From: an uncultured Clostridia bacterium
GTDB lineage: Bacteria; Bacillota; Clostridia; TANB77; CAG-508
Direction of reading: 5' to 3'
Length of the DNA stretch: 64,000 bases
Assembly (NCBI GenBank): GCA_934182605.1
Contig: CAKPRQ010000001.1
Span: 157,045 to 221,044 of the forward strand
The notes under the pieces were generated by a model. The model did no database searches. It was not told the DNA's origin and saw only the letters and a program-made list of their open reading frames with translations. The position numbers and the translations under genes are program-made. This document shows positions 33,749 to 42,840 of the stretch, in pieces (within the stretch, counting starts at the first letter, position 1; each line of letters opens with the position of its first letter).

Positions 33749-35791
33749 CTATACTAAATCAAAAGTAATCTCCACTTTAAACAAATCCCCGTCTACTTGA
33801 ATATCTAATCTCCCATTTTGCAATTCTGTTAAACTTTTGGAAATTGATAAACCTAAGCCACTTCCTTCTGTAGTTCTTGATTTATCACCTCTTACAAATC
33901 TTTGCATTAATTCTTCTGCTGTTATATTTAAAGCTTCTTTCGATATGTTTTTTATCGTAATTTTTACTCTTTCACTTTCTTTTACGACATCTATATATAC
34001 TCTTGAATATTCTAAAGCATATTTAGATATATTACTAAATAAATTTTCTATAACCCTATAAATATACTTATTATCAGCTAATATATTTACTTCGCTTTCT
34101 GGAATTTGTGTTACAATTTCTAAATTTTTCTCTTTAAACTTATCTTCAAATTCACCTGTTGCTTGCTTAATCAATTCTACAATATTAATCTTTTCCATTT
34201 CTAATTTTACATTTCCAGATGAAGCTTTTGATGCTTCTACTAAATCTTCTGTTAATTTCTTTAATCTTTGTGATTTTTTATCTAAAATTTGAATATATTC
34301 TTTTATCTTTTCATTATCTACATCTTCTTGTTTTAATAAGTCTACATAATTAATTATTGAAGTTAAAGGTGTCTTTATATCATGAGATACATTCGTTATA
34401 AGTTCCGTTTTAAATCTCTCGCTTTTTATACTTTCTTCTATTGCATTTGATAGCCCACCTGCTATATCATTTACATATATAGCAACATCTTTTAATTCAC
34501 CTTTCATTTCATCTGGATTTAAAATTATTTCATTATTTCCTTCATAGATTTTCTTAATTGCCATTTTTATTTTATATAAATTCTTTGTATAATTATATAA
34601 TTTTATAAATACAAGTACTATAAATACAAATAATAAAAATGTAAAAAAGTTAAAATCAAAATATGTTGCAGATATTAACATTACAAAAGCGAATACAAAA
34701 ACGAAACCACCATATAATACAGACAATTTAACTATTAATTTCGTATTTCTAAAAAATTCCTTTATTAAATTTTTAGTCCACTTTATTATCATATATATAA
34801 GGGTGTGTTTAATAAGTACTTTTCCTTTTATTCTTTTTATAAAAGTTGTTAAAGAAATTGCCACTATAAAATATACAAAACATAATGAGACAATTGCTGA
34901 ACTTATGCTATAAAAGTACTCTGCATATGATATTCCATCCACAATAACCCAATAACTAATATACATTCCAAGAAAAAATAATACAATTATAAATTCTAAT
35001 GGAATTTTATCAATCCAATTCAAATAAATACCTTTATAACCCTTTTTATGACCTAAAGAGGCAACAAGATATATTGATAATAATATTACTAATATTATAA
35101 GTATGGCTGTATTTAATTGATATGGTGTTTCAGATATTGGTTTTAGAACATTATATAATATTTCAAGTTTTCCTATACTTCCATTTATTCCATTACTATT
35201 ATTCAATGTAGTATAAACTCCATATACATCATTTGATTCTATCCATTTATATAATCTATCTGAATATGGTATATTTTCCTTTTTTAAGTTATCGATATTT
35301 GTTATTATATTTCTGTTTTCAAAATTCCAATATACTTTATTTTCATTTTTTAGATTTTTAATTAAACTATCGATAGTATTTTTATTTGAGGTTACTACTA
35401 AATTTGTATATGCAATATTATTTTTAGTATCTACAACTACATAATCAAATTCAATGTCATATTTTTCTATATTATATATAATTCTTTCATCATTTTCATT
35501 TATATATTCATCATAATTAGCATGCAAATAATAAGTTTCATTATTATAATACATTTCATTATATTCTATATTCCTTGTTACTTCTGAAATTTGATTATAT
35601 AAGCTATTTAGTTCGTTAGAATATATGTTGCTAAAATCCTTTGTTGCATACACATTATCACCCTTTAATACATCTGGCTCTTTAAATAATATTATTCCCA
35701 CAATAATATTTACAATTATTGATATTAATAGAATAGGAATAAGTATATAGCATAGTATTTTTAATAATATAGAGTTTCTTATATTTTTCAT
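33749..35791 (-). CDS. Membrane sensor histidine kinase
   Basis: A 680-residue kinase. Helix 1 (residues ~10-33) is followed by a ~180-residue extracellular domain, several more membrane helices (about residues 220-400, in two groups), a HAMP-like linker, a dimerisation domain with TNVSHDIKTPLTSIINYVD (phospho-acceptor His at about 470) and an ATPase domain with NLFSNISKYALE and GSGLGLSISKSL. It pairs with the response regulator 19 bases upstream in the same operon. Multiple membrane helices suggest sensing of envelope stress or small hydrophobic signals; the signal is not known. Two-component partner orientation supports phosphotransfer to the D52 of that protein. Confidence 0.92.
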   Translation of the reverse strand: MKNIRNSILLKILCYILIPILLISIIVNIIVGIILFKEPDVLKGDNVYATKDFSNIYSNELNSLYNQISEVTRNIEYNEMYYNNETYYLHANYDEYINENDERIIYNIEKYDIEFDYVVVDTKNNIAYTNLVVTSNKNTIDSLIKNLKNENKVYWNFENRNIITNIDNLKKENIPYSDRLYKWIESNDVYGVYTTLNNSNGINGSIGKLEILYNVLKPISETPYQLNTAILIILVILLSIYLVASLGHKKGYKGIYLNWIDKIPLEFIIVLFFLGMYISYWVIVDGISYAEYFYSISSAIVSLCFVYFIVAISLTTFIKRIKGKVLIKHTLIYMIIKWTKNLIKEFFRNTKLIVKLSVLYGGFVFVFAFVMLISATYFDFNFFTFLLFVFIVLVFIKLYNYTKNLYKIKMAIKKIYEGNNEIILNPDEMKGELKDVAIYVNDIAGGLSNAIEESIKSERFKTELITNVSHDIKTPLTSIINYVDLLKQEDVDNEKIKEYIQILDKKSQRLKKLTEDLVEASKASSGNVKLEMEKINIVELIKQATGEFEDKFKEKNLEIVTQIPESEVNILADNKYIYRVIENLFSNISKYALEYSRVYIDVVKESERVKITIKNISKEALNITAEELMQRFVRGDKSRTTEGSGLGLSISKSLTELQNGRLDIQVDGDLFKVEITFDLV

Positions 35792-35809
35792 TTATAAAAC
35801 CTCCTATTT

Positions 35810-36505
35810 CTAAAAAGATTCCATTTTATAACCTATTCCCCAAATAACTTTTAAATATTTAGGATTTTTAGGATCTATTTCAATTTTTTCTCTTATATGT
35901 CTAATATGTACAGCTATGATATTATCTGCTCCATAAGCCTCATCATCCCATACATTTTCGTATATTTTATCTATTGAATATACTATTCCCTTATTTTTAG
36001 TAAGAAATTTTAAAATATTATACTCTGTAGGAGTTAATTTTATTTCTTTTCCATCAACAGTGACTTTTTTAGTTTCATCATTTATAATTAAATCACCAGT
36101 TCTATACATTGAACTGTTTTCTTCTTCGTCTTTAGCCCCTAGAGTTGTATATCTTCTAATTCCCGAATTTACCCTAGCTATTAATTCTAATGGATTGAAT
36201 GGTTTCGTAACATAATCATCTGCTCCTAAGTTCAACCCTTCTATCTTATCTTGGTCTTCTGACTTGGCAGATAACATTATAACTGGTAAATTATATTCTT
36301 CTCTAATTTCACTTAAAGTTTCCATTCCATCTTTTTCAGGCATCATTATATCTAATATTATTAAACTTATATTGTTATTTTTTAATATTTCTAGGCATTC
36401 ATTTCCATTATATGCTTTGTAAACATTATACCCTTGTTTTTTTAAATATATTTCTATCGCTTTTACTATTTCCTTATCATCATCACATACTAGAATGTTA
36501 TACAT
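35810..36505 (-). CDS. OmpR/PhoB-type response regulator
   Basis: A 231-residue regulator. The receiver domain has the acidic pocket D8/D9, the phospho-acceptor D52 (LIILDIMMPEKDG), a Ser in MLSAKSEDQDKIEG and the Lys in DYVTKPFNPLEL. The C-terminal winged helix shows LTPTEYNILKFLTKNKG and NIIAVHIRHIREKIE. It is the first gene of the kinase operon. Target genes are not evident here. Confidence 0.95.
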   Translation of the reverse strand: MYNILVCDDDKEIVKAIEIYLKKQGYNVYKAYNGNECLEILKNNNISLIILDIMMPEKDGMETLSEIREEYNLPVIMLSAKSEDQDKIEGLNLGADDYVTKPFNPLELIARVNSGIRRYTTLGAKDEEENSSMYRTGDLIINDETKKVTVDGKEIKLTPTEYNILKFLTKNKGIVYSIDKIYENVWDDEAYGADNIIAVHIRHIREKIEIDPKNPKYLKVIWGIGYKMESF

Positions 36506-36739
36506 ATTATTTTTCCCTCTTTCTTTAATACAGAATTTAATATTTACCTTTTACATTAATTATTATACCATAAATTCATTAAGAAAAAATAGAGAAATTA
36601 TTAAGATTTTATTAAAAATTTGAACTTTTTTATAACTTTGTAATACGTAAAAAATAAAATATCTAACTTGCTAAAAGTTAAAGTGAACCCAAATTATTAA
36701 ACTTTTTGTCTAATAATTTAGGTTCAATTCAATTTAATA

Positions 36740-38416
36740 CTATGCTTCACTTACCTTAATCTCTGCCCCAACGGCTATTACAGCATATTTACTTAAGTTT
36801 TCTATTTTCTTTATTTCTTCAAATTCTGCATATTCTTTTAATTGATTTATTGCTTCTTCTTCCTTCTCTTCTAATTTATCTGCATTTTCCTTTTTTAAAT
36901 ATTTAAACTCTATCATTACAGCTTTATATCCTTTATTTCTATCTCTAGGCATTAATAATATATCTGGATATTTCCTTTGTACTTCCATTTCTGATTTTAA
37001 TCTAAATATCTTTAAATTCATTGCTATACAATAAAATATTAATTTCACATATTTCTCATCAAACTTTATATAATCTCTATTTGATAGATTTTCTAGATAT
37101 TTTTGTAATAATTCTACTATTTTATCTATCTTTCCTTCTAATGCTATTTCTCTTGCCATCTCCGAATAATTTTCAATTATATCTACACTTATTTCATCTT
37201 TTAATATTTTCAAAAAATATTCTGAATATATTTCTTTCATTACTTTGTTTGGTATGTTTAATTTAGGGTATCCTACTTCTTCTCCCTCTATTGTTAGATA
37301 CCCCAAATAATATAACATAGAAACTAAATCTTTTTCTGTAAATTCCATTGCTGGATTAAACTTCGCTGTTATTTCGCTTATTATTCCTTCTCCCGATACT
37401 GTTTTTTCTATTACTTTTTCTCTTTCTTCTCCCTTACATAAATCTAGCATTTTTCCTAATTTACTATAATCACTTGCTATATTTACATCTATTAGTTGTT
37501 CAGGTATTCTATTTAATCTTACATAAGAATTTAAAAAATATAGACACATATTTGAGTTGTATATTTTTTCTTTTCCATATATTGAAAACATATATCCATC
37601 GTAATTTTCTTTCATTATTGGTAATATATTTTCTTGTTCTTCTTTAGATATATTTTGACTTTCCATTATTTCCACTACTTCTTCTTTTGTAAAGCCTATC
37701 ATTTCATTAAATTCTTCATCTCTAGTTATATCTGAACTTATATTAAACCCTGATGTTAAGCTATCTAATGTTATTGGTGCTACTCCAGTTATAAATATTC
37801 TATCTACTACACTTTCTGTTCCTTCTTTTAAGATTTCATACCATTTTCTCACTTTTCCATTTTTAGATACTAAATTTTTAAATTGATTCGTATTAAAACC
37901 TAATAATTCATTTGCGAAATGGTCATATTCATCTATTATAACATATATTTTTTCAGAGTTTCTTTGTATTTTAAAAGCCTTAAATAAATTATCTAATATA
38001 TTTTCTGCTTCATCTTCTGAATTTATAAAAAAGTCTAGTCCGTATTCTTCCACAAATACTTTTATTGAAGATATTACTTTACTCTTAAATCCCTTTATAG
38101 TACTTTCATTATCAGATGTATCTATTCCTGAAAAGTTAAATTTTAATATATGATATTTATTTTTCAATTCTGTTGGATTTTTTCCTATATATGTTTCAGC
38201 AAATAATCTTTCAAATTTTTCTTTCTTTTTTACATCATAATAATTTTCTAACATACTTGTAAATAATGTTTTTCCAAATTTTCTCGGTCTTAAAAACATT
38301 ATTCTTTTATCTGTTAATTTCTCTAACTTTTCTATATATAAGGTTTTATCTACATAATAATATCCATCTTCTATAAGTTCTTCATAATTACTTATTCCAT
38401 TTGGTAATTTTTTCAT
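36740..38416 (-). CDS. AAA-ATPase-like / PD-(D/E)XK-type protein, paralog 1
   Basis: A 558-residue protein of the AAA-ATPase_like (PF09820) plus PDDEXK_9 (PF08011) family. KKLPNGISNYEELIEDGYYYVDKT is the family opening (quoted segments: GISNYEELIEDGYYYVDKT); Walker A is RPRKFGKT at 43-50, Walker B is VIIDEYDHFAN, and the C-terminal nuclease-like core has KYPDILLMPRDRNKGYKAVMIEFKYLK, whose E and K residues suit a PD-(D/E)XK site. The gene is nearly identical in its middle to the copy at 62097-63773; a 539-bp tract (37764-38302) reads the same by eye. Function is not settled for the family; copy-number expansion is common in gut Clostridia and Bacteroidetes. Confidence 0.85.
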   Translation of the reverse strand: MKKLPNGISNYEELIEDGYYYVDKTLYIEKLEKLTDKRIMFLRPRKFGKTLFTSMLENYYDVKKKEKFERLFAETYIGKNPTELKNKYHILKFNFSGIDTSDNESTIKGFKSKVISSIKVFVEEYGLDFFINSEDEAENILDNLFKAFKIQRNSEKIYVIIDEYDHFANELLGFNTNQFKNLVSKNGKVRKWYEILKEGTESVVDRIFITGVAPITLDSLTSGFNISSDITRDEEFNEMIGFTKEEVVEIMESQNISKEEQENILPIMKENYDGYMFSIYGKEKIYNSNMCLYFLNSYVRLNRIPEQLIDVNIASDYSKLGKMLDLCKGEEREKVIEKTVSGEGIISEITAKFNPAMEFTEKDLVSMLYYLGYLTIEGEEVGYPKLNIPNKVMKEIYSEYFLKILKDEISVDIIENYSEMAREIALEGKIDKIVELLQKYLENLSNRDYIKFDEKYVKLIFYCIAMNLKIFRLKSEMEVQRKYPDILLMPRDRNKGYKAVMIEFKYLKKENADKLEEKEEEAINQLKEYAEFEEIKKIENLSKYAVIAVGAEIKVSEA

Positions 38417-38570
38417 TTTCCCACTCTCCTATTCTAAAAAAAACTTTATCTATATTATACTATATATAATACTAAAAGAGCAAGATTTTTATTAAAATTA
38501 TGTTTTTATGAAAAGTTCGTCTCAATTAAAAAATAAAAGAGTGCAAAATGAAATGCACCCTCATTTTTTA

Positions 38571-38675
38571 TTATTTTCTTTTAAAGTCTCTACAAGCATT
38601 ATGTTCTCTCTCATATTGAGGATTTGAACAACCATTTTTTTCATAATATTTGCAATCTCCACATGTATCTGCCAT
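38571..38675 (-). CDS. Cys-rich 34-residue microprotein
   Basis: A small gene below normal length limits: MADTCGDCKYYEKNGCSNP followed by a tail with ACRDFK. Cysteines at 5, 8, 16 and 28 give CxxC-x7-C-x11-C, likely a zinc or Fe site. A strong GGAGGTG lies upstream of the ATG at 38675. The pattern resembles small CxxC proteins frequently seen next to housekeeping genes in Clostridia. It is preceded by RNHCP and udk on the same strand, with a 70-base gap. Confidence 0.72.
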   Translation of the reverse strand: MADTCGDCKYYEKNGCSNPQYEREHNACRDFKRK

Positions 38676-38743
38676 ATGTAACACCTCCGTATTCAATATG
38701 ATCTTATTATACCATTTTGAAATAAATTAGTCAAATTCCTATT

Positions 38744-39050
38744 TTAATGTTTAGCACTCAATTCTATTATTTTTTTCATATTATCGTCATCAGCCGCCTT
38801 ATTTTTTCTAATTACACCACATTTTTTACACTTATATATTATTACATATCCTTTTCTTGAATCTATCTCTAATCCTATTGGTTCTAGCAACCCATGGCAT
38901 TCTTCTGCTCTATCTCCGTGGATTTATATCTACATGTTTAGAGTATAAACAGTGTGGGCAATGGTCTCTACAAGTGTAACCTAATTTTTCTACCTTAGCT
39001 CCACAATTTTCACAAATGAATTCTTCATCTATTTTAGTAAATCTTTTCAT
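38744..39050 (-). CDS. RNHCP-domain zinc protein, expressed through a +1 shift at CGG
   Basis: The joined product (about 101 residues) is an RNHCP-domain protein (PF12647 by recognition). Zero frame: MKRFTKIDEEFICENCGAKV, then GYTCRDHCPHCLYSKHVDINP, with the RDHCPHC core; it then meets an in-frame CGG at 38918-38916 and stops two codons later. Skipping the C gives GGA and continues GDRAEECHGLLEPIGLEI and YKCKKCGVIRKN to a stop at 38744, the expected second half (NPGDRA..C.G is the family motif). Four CxxC pairs predict zinc binding. Its ATG overlaps the udk stop (ATGA), so the two are coupled. This is the third gene with a C-GGA shift. Confidence 0.88.
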
Positions 39051-40684
39051 TCTTTAAAAGCACTTCCTCCTATAAATTCCATTAAAAGTGAAGTCTTAGG
39101 TATTACATCAGTTTTAATAGATTCAAAAAAACTTAACATTGTTAATAATCTTCTTGCTTCCGAATACTCTGGAACTGAATTATCTATTTCTTTTAACAGT
39201 GGAACAGCATAATCTTTTAAAACAGCCAATTCATATATTAAAGAAGAATTAAACATAGCATCTGCCTCTTCTTGATAAGGGAAAATATGTTTTCTTTCAC
39301 CTCTATTTACAGAATACCACATTCTTAAAGTATGCAATGCAGAATATCCCCTAAATTGATTATCTCTTACAATTCTTCTAATTAATCTAGTATCTGTTGT
39401 TGAAATTCTATTATGATAATCTATATTTAATACTGTTAAAGCACTTATATATACTTTGAATTTTTGCTCTTTTGGTATATCATAAGTTAACCTATCATTT
39501 AAACAATGAATACCTTCTATTACTAGAACATTATCATCTTCCAATTTCAACTTTTTACCATTATATTCTTTATGACCCATAGCAAAATTAAATGTAGGCA
39601 TATTTATTTCTTCACCATTTAATAATTTCTTTAAATGAGTATTAAATAATTCTAAATCTATAGCTTCAATACTTTCAAAATCATAATTTCCGCTCTCATC
39701 TTTTGGAGTTTCTTCTCTTTCTACAAAATAATTATCTACAGAAATTGTTACTGGTTTTAATCCATTTAATCTCATTTGTATTCCTAATCTTTGTGCAAAA
39801 GTAGTTTTTCCAGATGAAGACGGACCAGCTATTAAAACAACTTTTACATTTTTCCTATTAACAATAGAATCTGCAATACTTGCAATCTTTTTTTCGTGTA
39901 ACGCTTCATCTAATAAAATATAATCATTAATCTCATTTTCTCTAATTTTTTTATTTAATTTATATATTCTTTGTACTCCTAAAATCCTATGCAAATCTTC
40001 ATACTCTTCAAGTGTTTTAAAAAGTTTCTTGCTTTCCTTATAATCTGTGATTTTTTTATCTGTATTTAATTCTGGAAAAAGTACTAAAAATCCATCTTGA
40101 TATTTATGCACATCATATGTTTTTATAACGCCTGTAGAAATTGGTAATACTCCATATAAGTAGTTAAAAAAGCCATCACAATAATATAATGAAACTTTAT
40201 CTCTTTCTTTAACATCTAATTGCAATATACCTTTTAGGGTTTTATTCTCTCCATAAAATTTTTCAGCTTCCAACCTTGTCATAGTTGTTTTCTCAATAGG
40301 GAAATCGCTATTACTTATCTCAATCATCCTATTCTTTATATTTTGTATAAATTCATCTGTAACTTCCATATTATCAATTTCACAAAACATAGCACTTCCT
40401 AATTGATAATTTACTGTTAATAAAGCTTTAGGATACACTTCTTGTAATGCTTTTGTCATTATATATATAATTCCTCTATTATATATTCTTTTTCCATCTT
40501 TTTCAGAATAATTTATTAAACGAATTTCACAATCTTCTTCTAAAATTTCATTTAATGATTTTACTTCATTATTACACATACATGCTAATGCTTCTTCTTC
40601 TTTAATTTCATTTTTTAAGATTTCTTTTATGCGTTTACCTTTCTCTACTTCTAAAATTTTATTATTAAATTTAACTTTAATCAT
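39047..40684 (-). CDS. udk: Uridine kinase-type nucleoside kinase with N-terminal TGS/tRNA-SAD-like region
   Basis: A 545-residue fusion seen in many Firmicutes. The N-terminus (residues 1-60) looks like a TGS domain, residues ~70-220 like the second additional domain of threonyl-tRNA synthetase, and the C-terminal half is a P-loop uridine/cytidine kinase: VVLIAGPSSSGKTTFAQRL (about 281-299), ISVDNYFVEREETPKDESG and VLVIEGIHCLNDRLTYDIP. The kinase module catalyses uridine to UMP salvage, but the role of the fused synthetase-like region is not known. Its stop overlaps the RNHCP gene start. Confidence 0.9.
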   Translation of the reverse strand: MIKVKFNNKILEVEKGKRIKEILKNEIKEEEALACMCNNEVKSLNEILEEDCEIRLINYSEKDGKRIYNRGIIYIMTKALQEVYPKALLTVNYQLGSAMFCEIDNMEVTDEFIQNIKNRMIEISNSDFPIEKTTMTRLEAEKFYGENKTLKGILQLDVKERDKVSLYYCDGFFNYLYGVLPISTGVIKTYDVHKYQDGFLVLFPELNTDKKITDYKESKKLFKTLEEYEDLHRILGVQRIYKLNKKIRENEINDYILLDEALHEKKIASIADSIVNRKNVKVVLIAGPSSSGKTTFAQRLGIQMRLNGLKPVTISVDNYFVEREETPKDESGNYDFESIEAIDLELFNTHLKKLLNGEEINMPTFNFAMGHKEYNGKKLKLEDDNVLVIEGIHCLNDRLTYDIPKEQKFKVYISALTVLNIDYHNRISTTDTRLIRRIVRDNQFRGYSALHTLRMWYSVNRGERKHIFPYQEEADAMFNSSLIYELAVLKDYAVPLLKEIDNSVPEYSEARRLLTMLSFFESIKTDVIPKTSLLMEFIGGSAFKE

Positions 40685-41074
40685 AATCTACCTGCTTTCA
40701 TCTTTATACTACTTCTATTTTATGCTTATTTTACTAATTTATTTATTAGCATTATTATTTTACAATATAAATATAAAAATATCAAGTATTAGTTATTATA
40801 TATCACGATTTTACGTAACAACTTAGGGAAAATTTGTTTAAAGCTTGGTATATAGCTATTTGCAAGTCAAGACCCGGATTGTGTCGCTTTAGCTATGTTT
40901 TGACTAAAAATAGCTATATACCAAGCTTTTTAATGATTAAGAGCTGAGTTGTTACGATTTTACAAGAATTACGTGTTTTCTTACTAAACTACTAGTTGAG
41001 ATTTAAATTTTATGTATTTTTTTTACATTTATGTAAATACTAAACTTAAAATGTTATTAAGAAAGGTTAATTAT
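40685..41074. other. Intergenic region between udk and the germinant receptor operon
   Basis: About 390 bases between divergent genes. It holds element E8 with its target duplications (40807-40963) and otherwise AT-rich sequence; the promoters must lie here but none is clear. Confidence 0.7.
40815..40955 (+). repeat. MITE-like hairpin element, copy E8 (141 bp) with 8-bp target duplication
   Basis: The ends are GTAACAACTTAG and CTGAGTTGTTAC. It is flanked by GATTTTAC on both sides (40807-40814 and 40956-40963). The stem reads AAGCTTGGTATATAGC and its complement, differing at matched positions from E5. The loop contains GACCCGGATTGTGT unchanged. Confidence 0.95.
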
Positions 41075-42806
41075 ATGTTAAATCTGTCTAAAAGTAAATT
41101 AAAAAATTTATTTAAAAAAATATTTATATATGAACCTAAAAATGACTACTATTTTACTATTCCTGAAGAATCTAGCGAAAACGAGCCTAACATAACTTAC
41201 GAAAATCAACAACCAGAAAATGAAAAATTAGAAAAGCAAGAGATTTATAGTAATTTAAATGTAAATTTAGAGTTTATGAAATCAAAATTTAGCGTACTTA
41301 TTAATGCAGATATAATTGTTAGAGAATTCAATTTAACAATCCAAGGTAAAACATATCGAGCTTTTATTATGTATATAGACGGTATGGTAAATAGTACTGA
41401 TATTAATGATTTCATTTTAAAACCTTTAATGAAAAAAAATAGAGAAAATTTTAATACTACAGATACTCAAAAAGTTGCTATTACTAAAAATATTTCTGTT
41501 AAACGTTTAAAGCAATTTGATCTAGAAGATTATATTTATTCTTCACTAATGCCACAAAATAATATAAAAAAATCCACTACTTTTAAAGAAATTAGTGATG
41601 GTATTAATCTTGGTAATACTGCTCTTTTTATAGATACTCTAAACATTGCTTTTAATATTGAATTAAAAGGTTTTGAAAAACGCTCTATAAGTCCACCTCA
41701 AAATGAAATCGTTGTACGTGGAGCTCAAGAGGCTTTTATTGAAAATTTAAGAACTAATACCTCTCTTATTAGAAGAATTATTAATAATGAAAATTTAATT
41801 ATTGAACAACTTAATGTAGGTAAAATTACTAAAACTCCTGTTGCTATTTGCTATATGAAAAATATAACTAATGATAACTTAGTTAATGAAGTTAAATATC
41901 GTTTAAATAATCTTGATTTAGACGGAATTATATCTTCTGGACAATTAGAACAATTAATAGAAGATTCACCAAAATCTTTATTTCCTCAAACTTTATCTAC
42001 AGAGAGGCCTGATAAAGTAGCTAATTACGTACTAGAAGGTAGAGTTGCTATTATCGTAAATGGTAGCCCTTATGCTTTAATAGTTCCTGCTATCTTTATA
42101 GATTTTTTATCTTCACCTGAAGATATTAATCTAAAGTATCAATATGGTAATTTGTTGAGAATTTTAAGATTTATCGCTTTTATTATTACTCTTTTAACTC
42201 CTGCTTTTTATGTTGCAATAACGTATTATCACGAAGAATTGCTACCTACAGAACTTTTATTTGCAATTGCATCTTCGAGAGAAACTGTTCCTTTTTCTAT
42301 TTTATTTGAACTTTTAATTATGGAATTATCTTTTGAATTAATTAGAGAGGCTATTTTAAGGGTTCCGTCACCTGTAGGACCTACTATACGGAATTGTTGG
42401 TGCATTAATTTTGGGTGAAGCTGCTGTTAGTGCAAATATTGTTAGCCCAATTCTTATAATTGTGATTGCTATAACAGGTATAAGTTCTTTTGTAATTCCT
42501 CATTATGAAATGAATTTTTCTTTAAGAATATATAGATTTTTTTATGTTATTTTAGCATATATAGGTGGTTTTCTAGGTATCGCTTTAGGATTATTTATAC
42601 AATTAATTATAATGGGAAATTTAAAATCTTTCGGTGCTTCTTATTTAGCGCCATATTTACCTATTACAAATTATGCTAGAAATAGATCTTTTATATTAAA
42701 ACCTTTCTGGCAAACTGAAAGACGACCAGACTTCTTAAATACTAAAAGAAAGTTTGCAGAAAATACTGTTACTATGAAATGGAAAAACAAAGATTTAAAA
42801 AAATAA
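41075..42806 (+). CDS. gerKA: Spore germination protein GerA/GerKA family, expressed through a +1 shift at CGG
   Basis: The A subunit of a nutrient germinant receptor in the spore inner membrane. The N-terminal soluble domain (to residue ~350) is followed by membrane helices. Zero frame runs from 41075 through REAILRVPSPVGPTI and meets an in-frame CGG at 42389-42391, then stops nine codons later at 42418. Skipping the C gives GGA and resumes GIVGALILGEAAVSANIV, which is the conserved family sequence, to 42806. The joined protein is about 576 residues. Without the shift the last helices and cytosolic tail are lost. The start at 41075 is chosen for GAAAGG upstream. First gene of a gerA-gerB-gerC operon. 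Confidence 0.9.
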
Positions 42807-42840
42807 TTTATGAACAAAGTAAGAAAGGAATGTTTTTATT

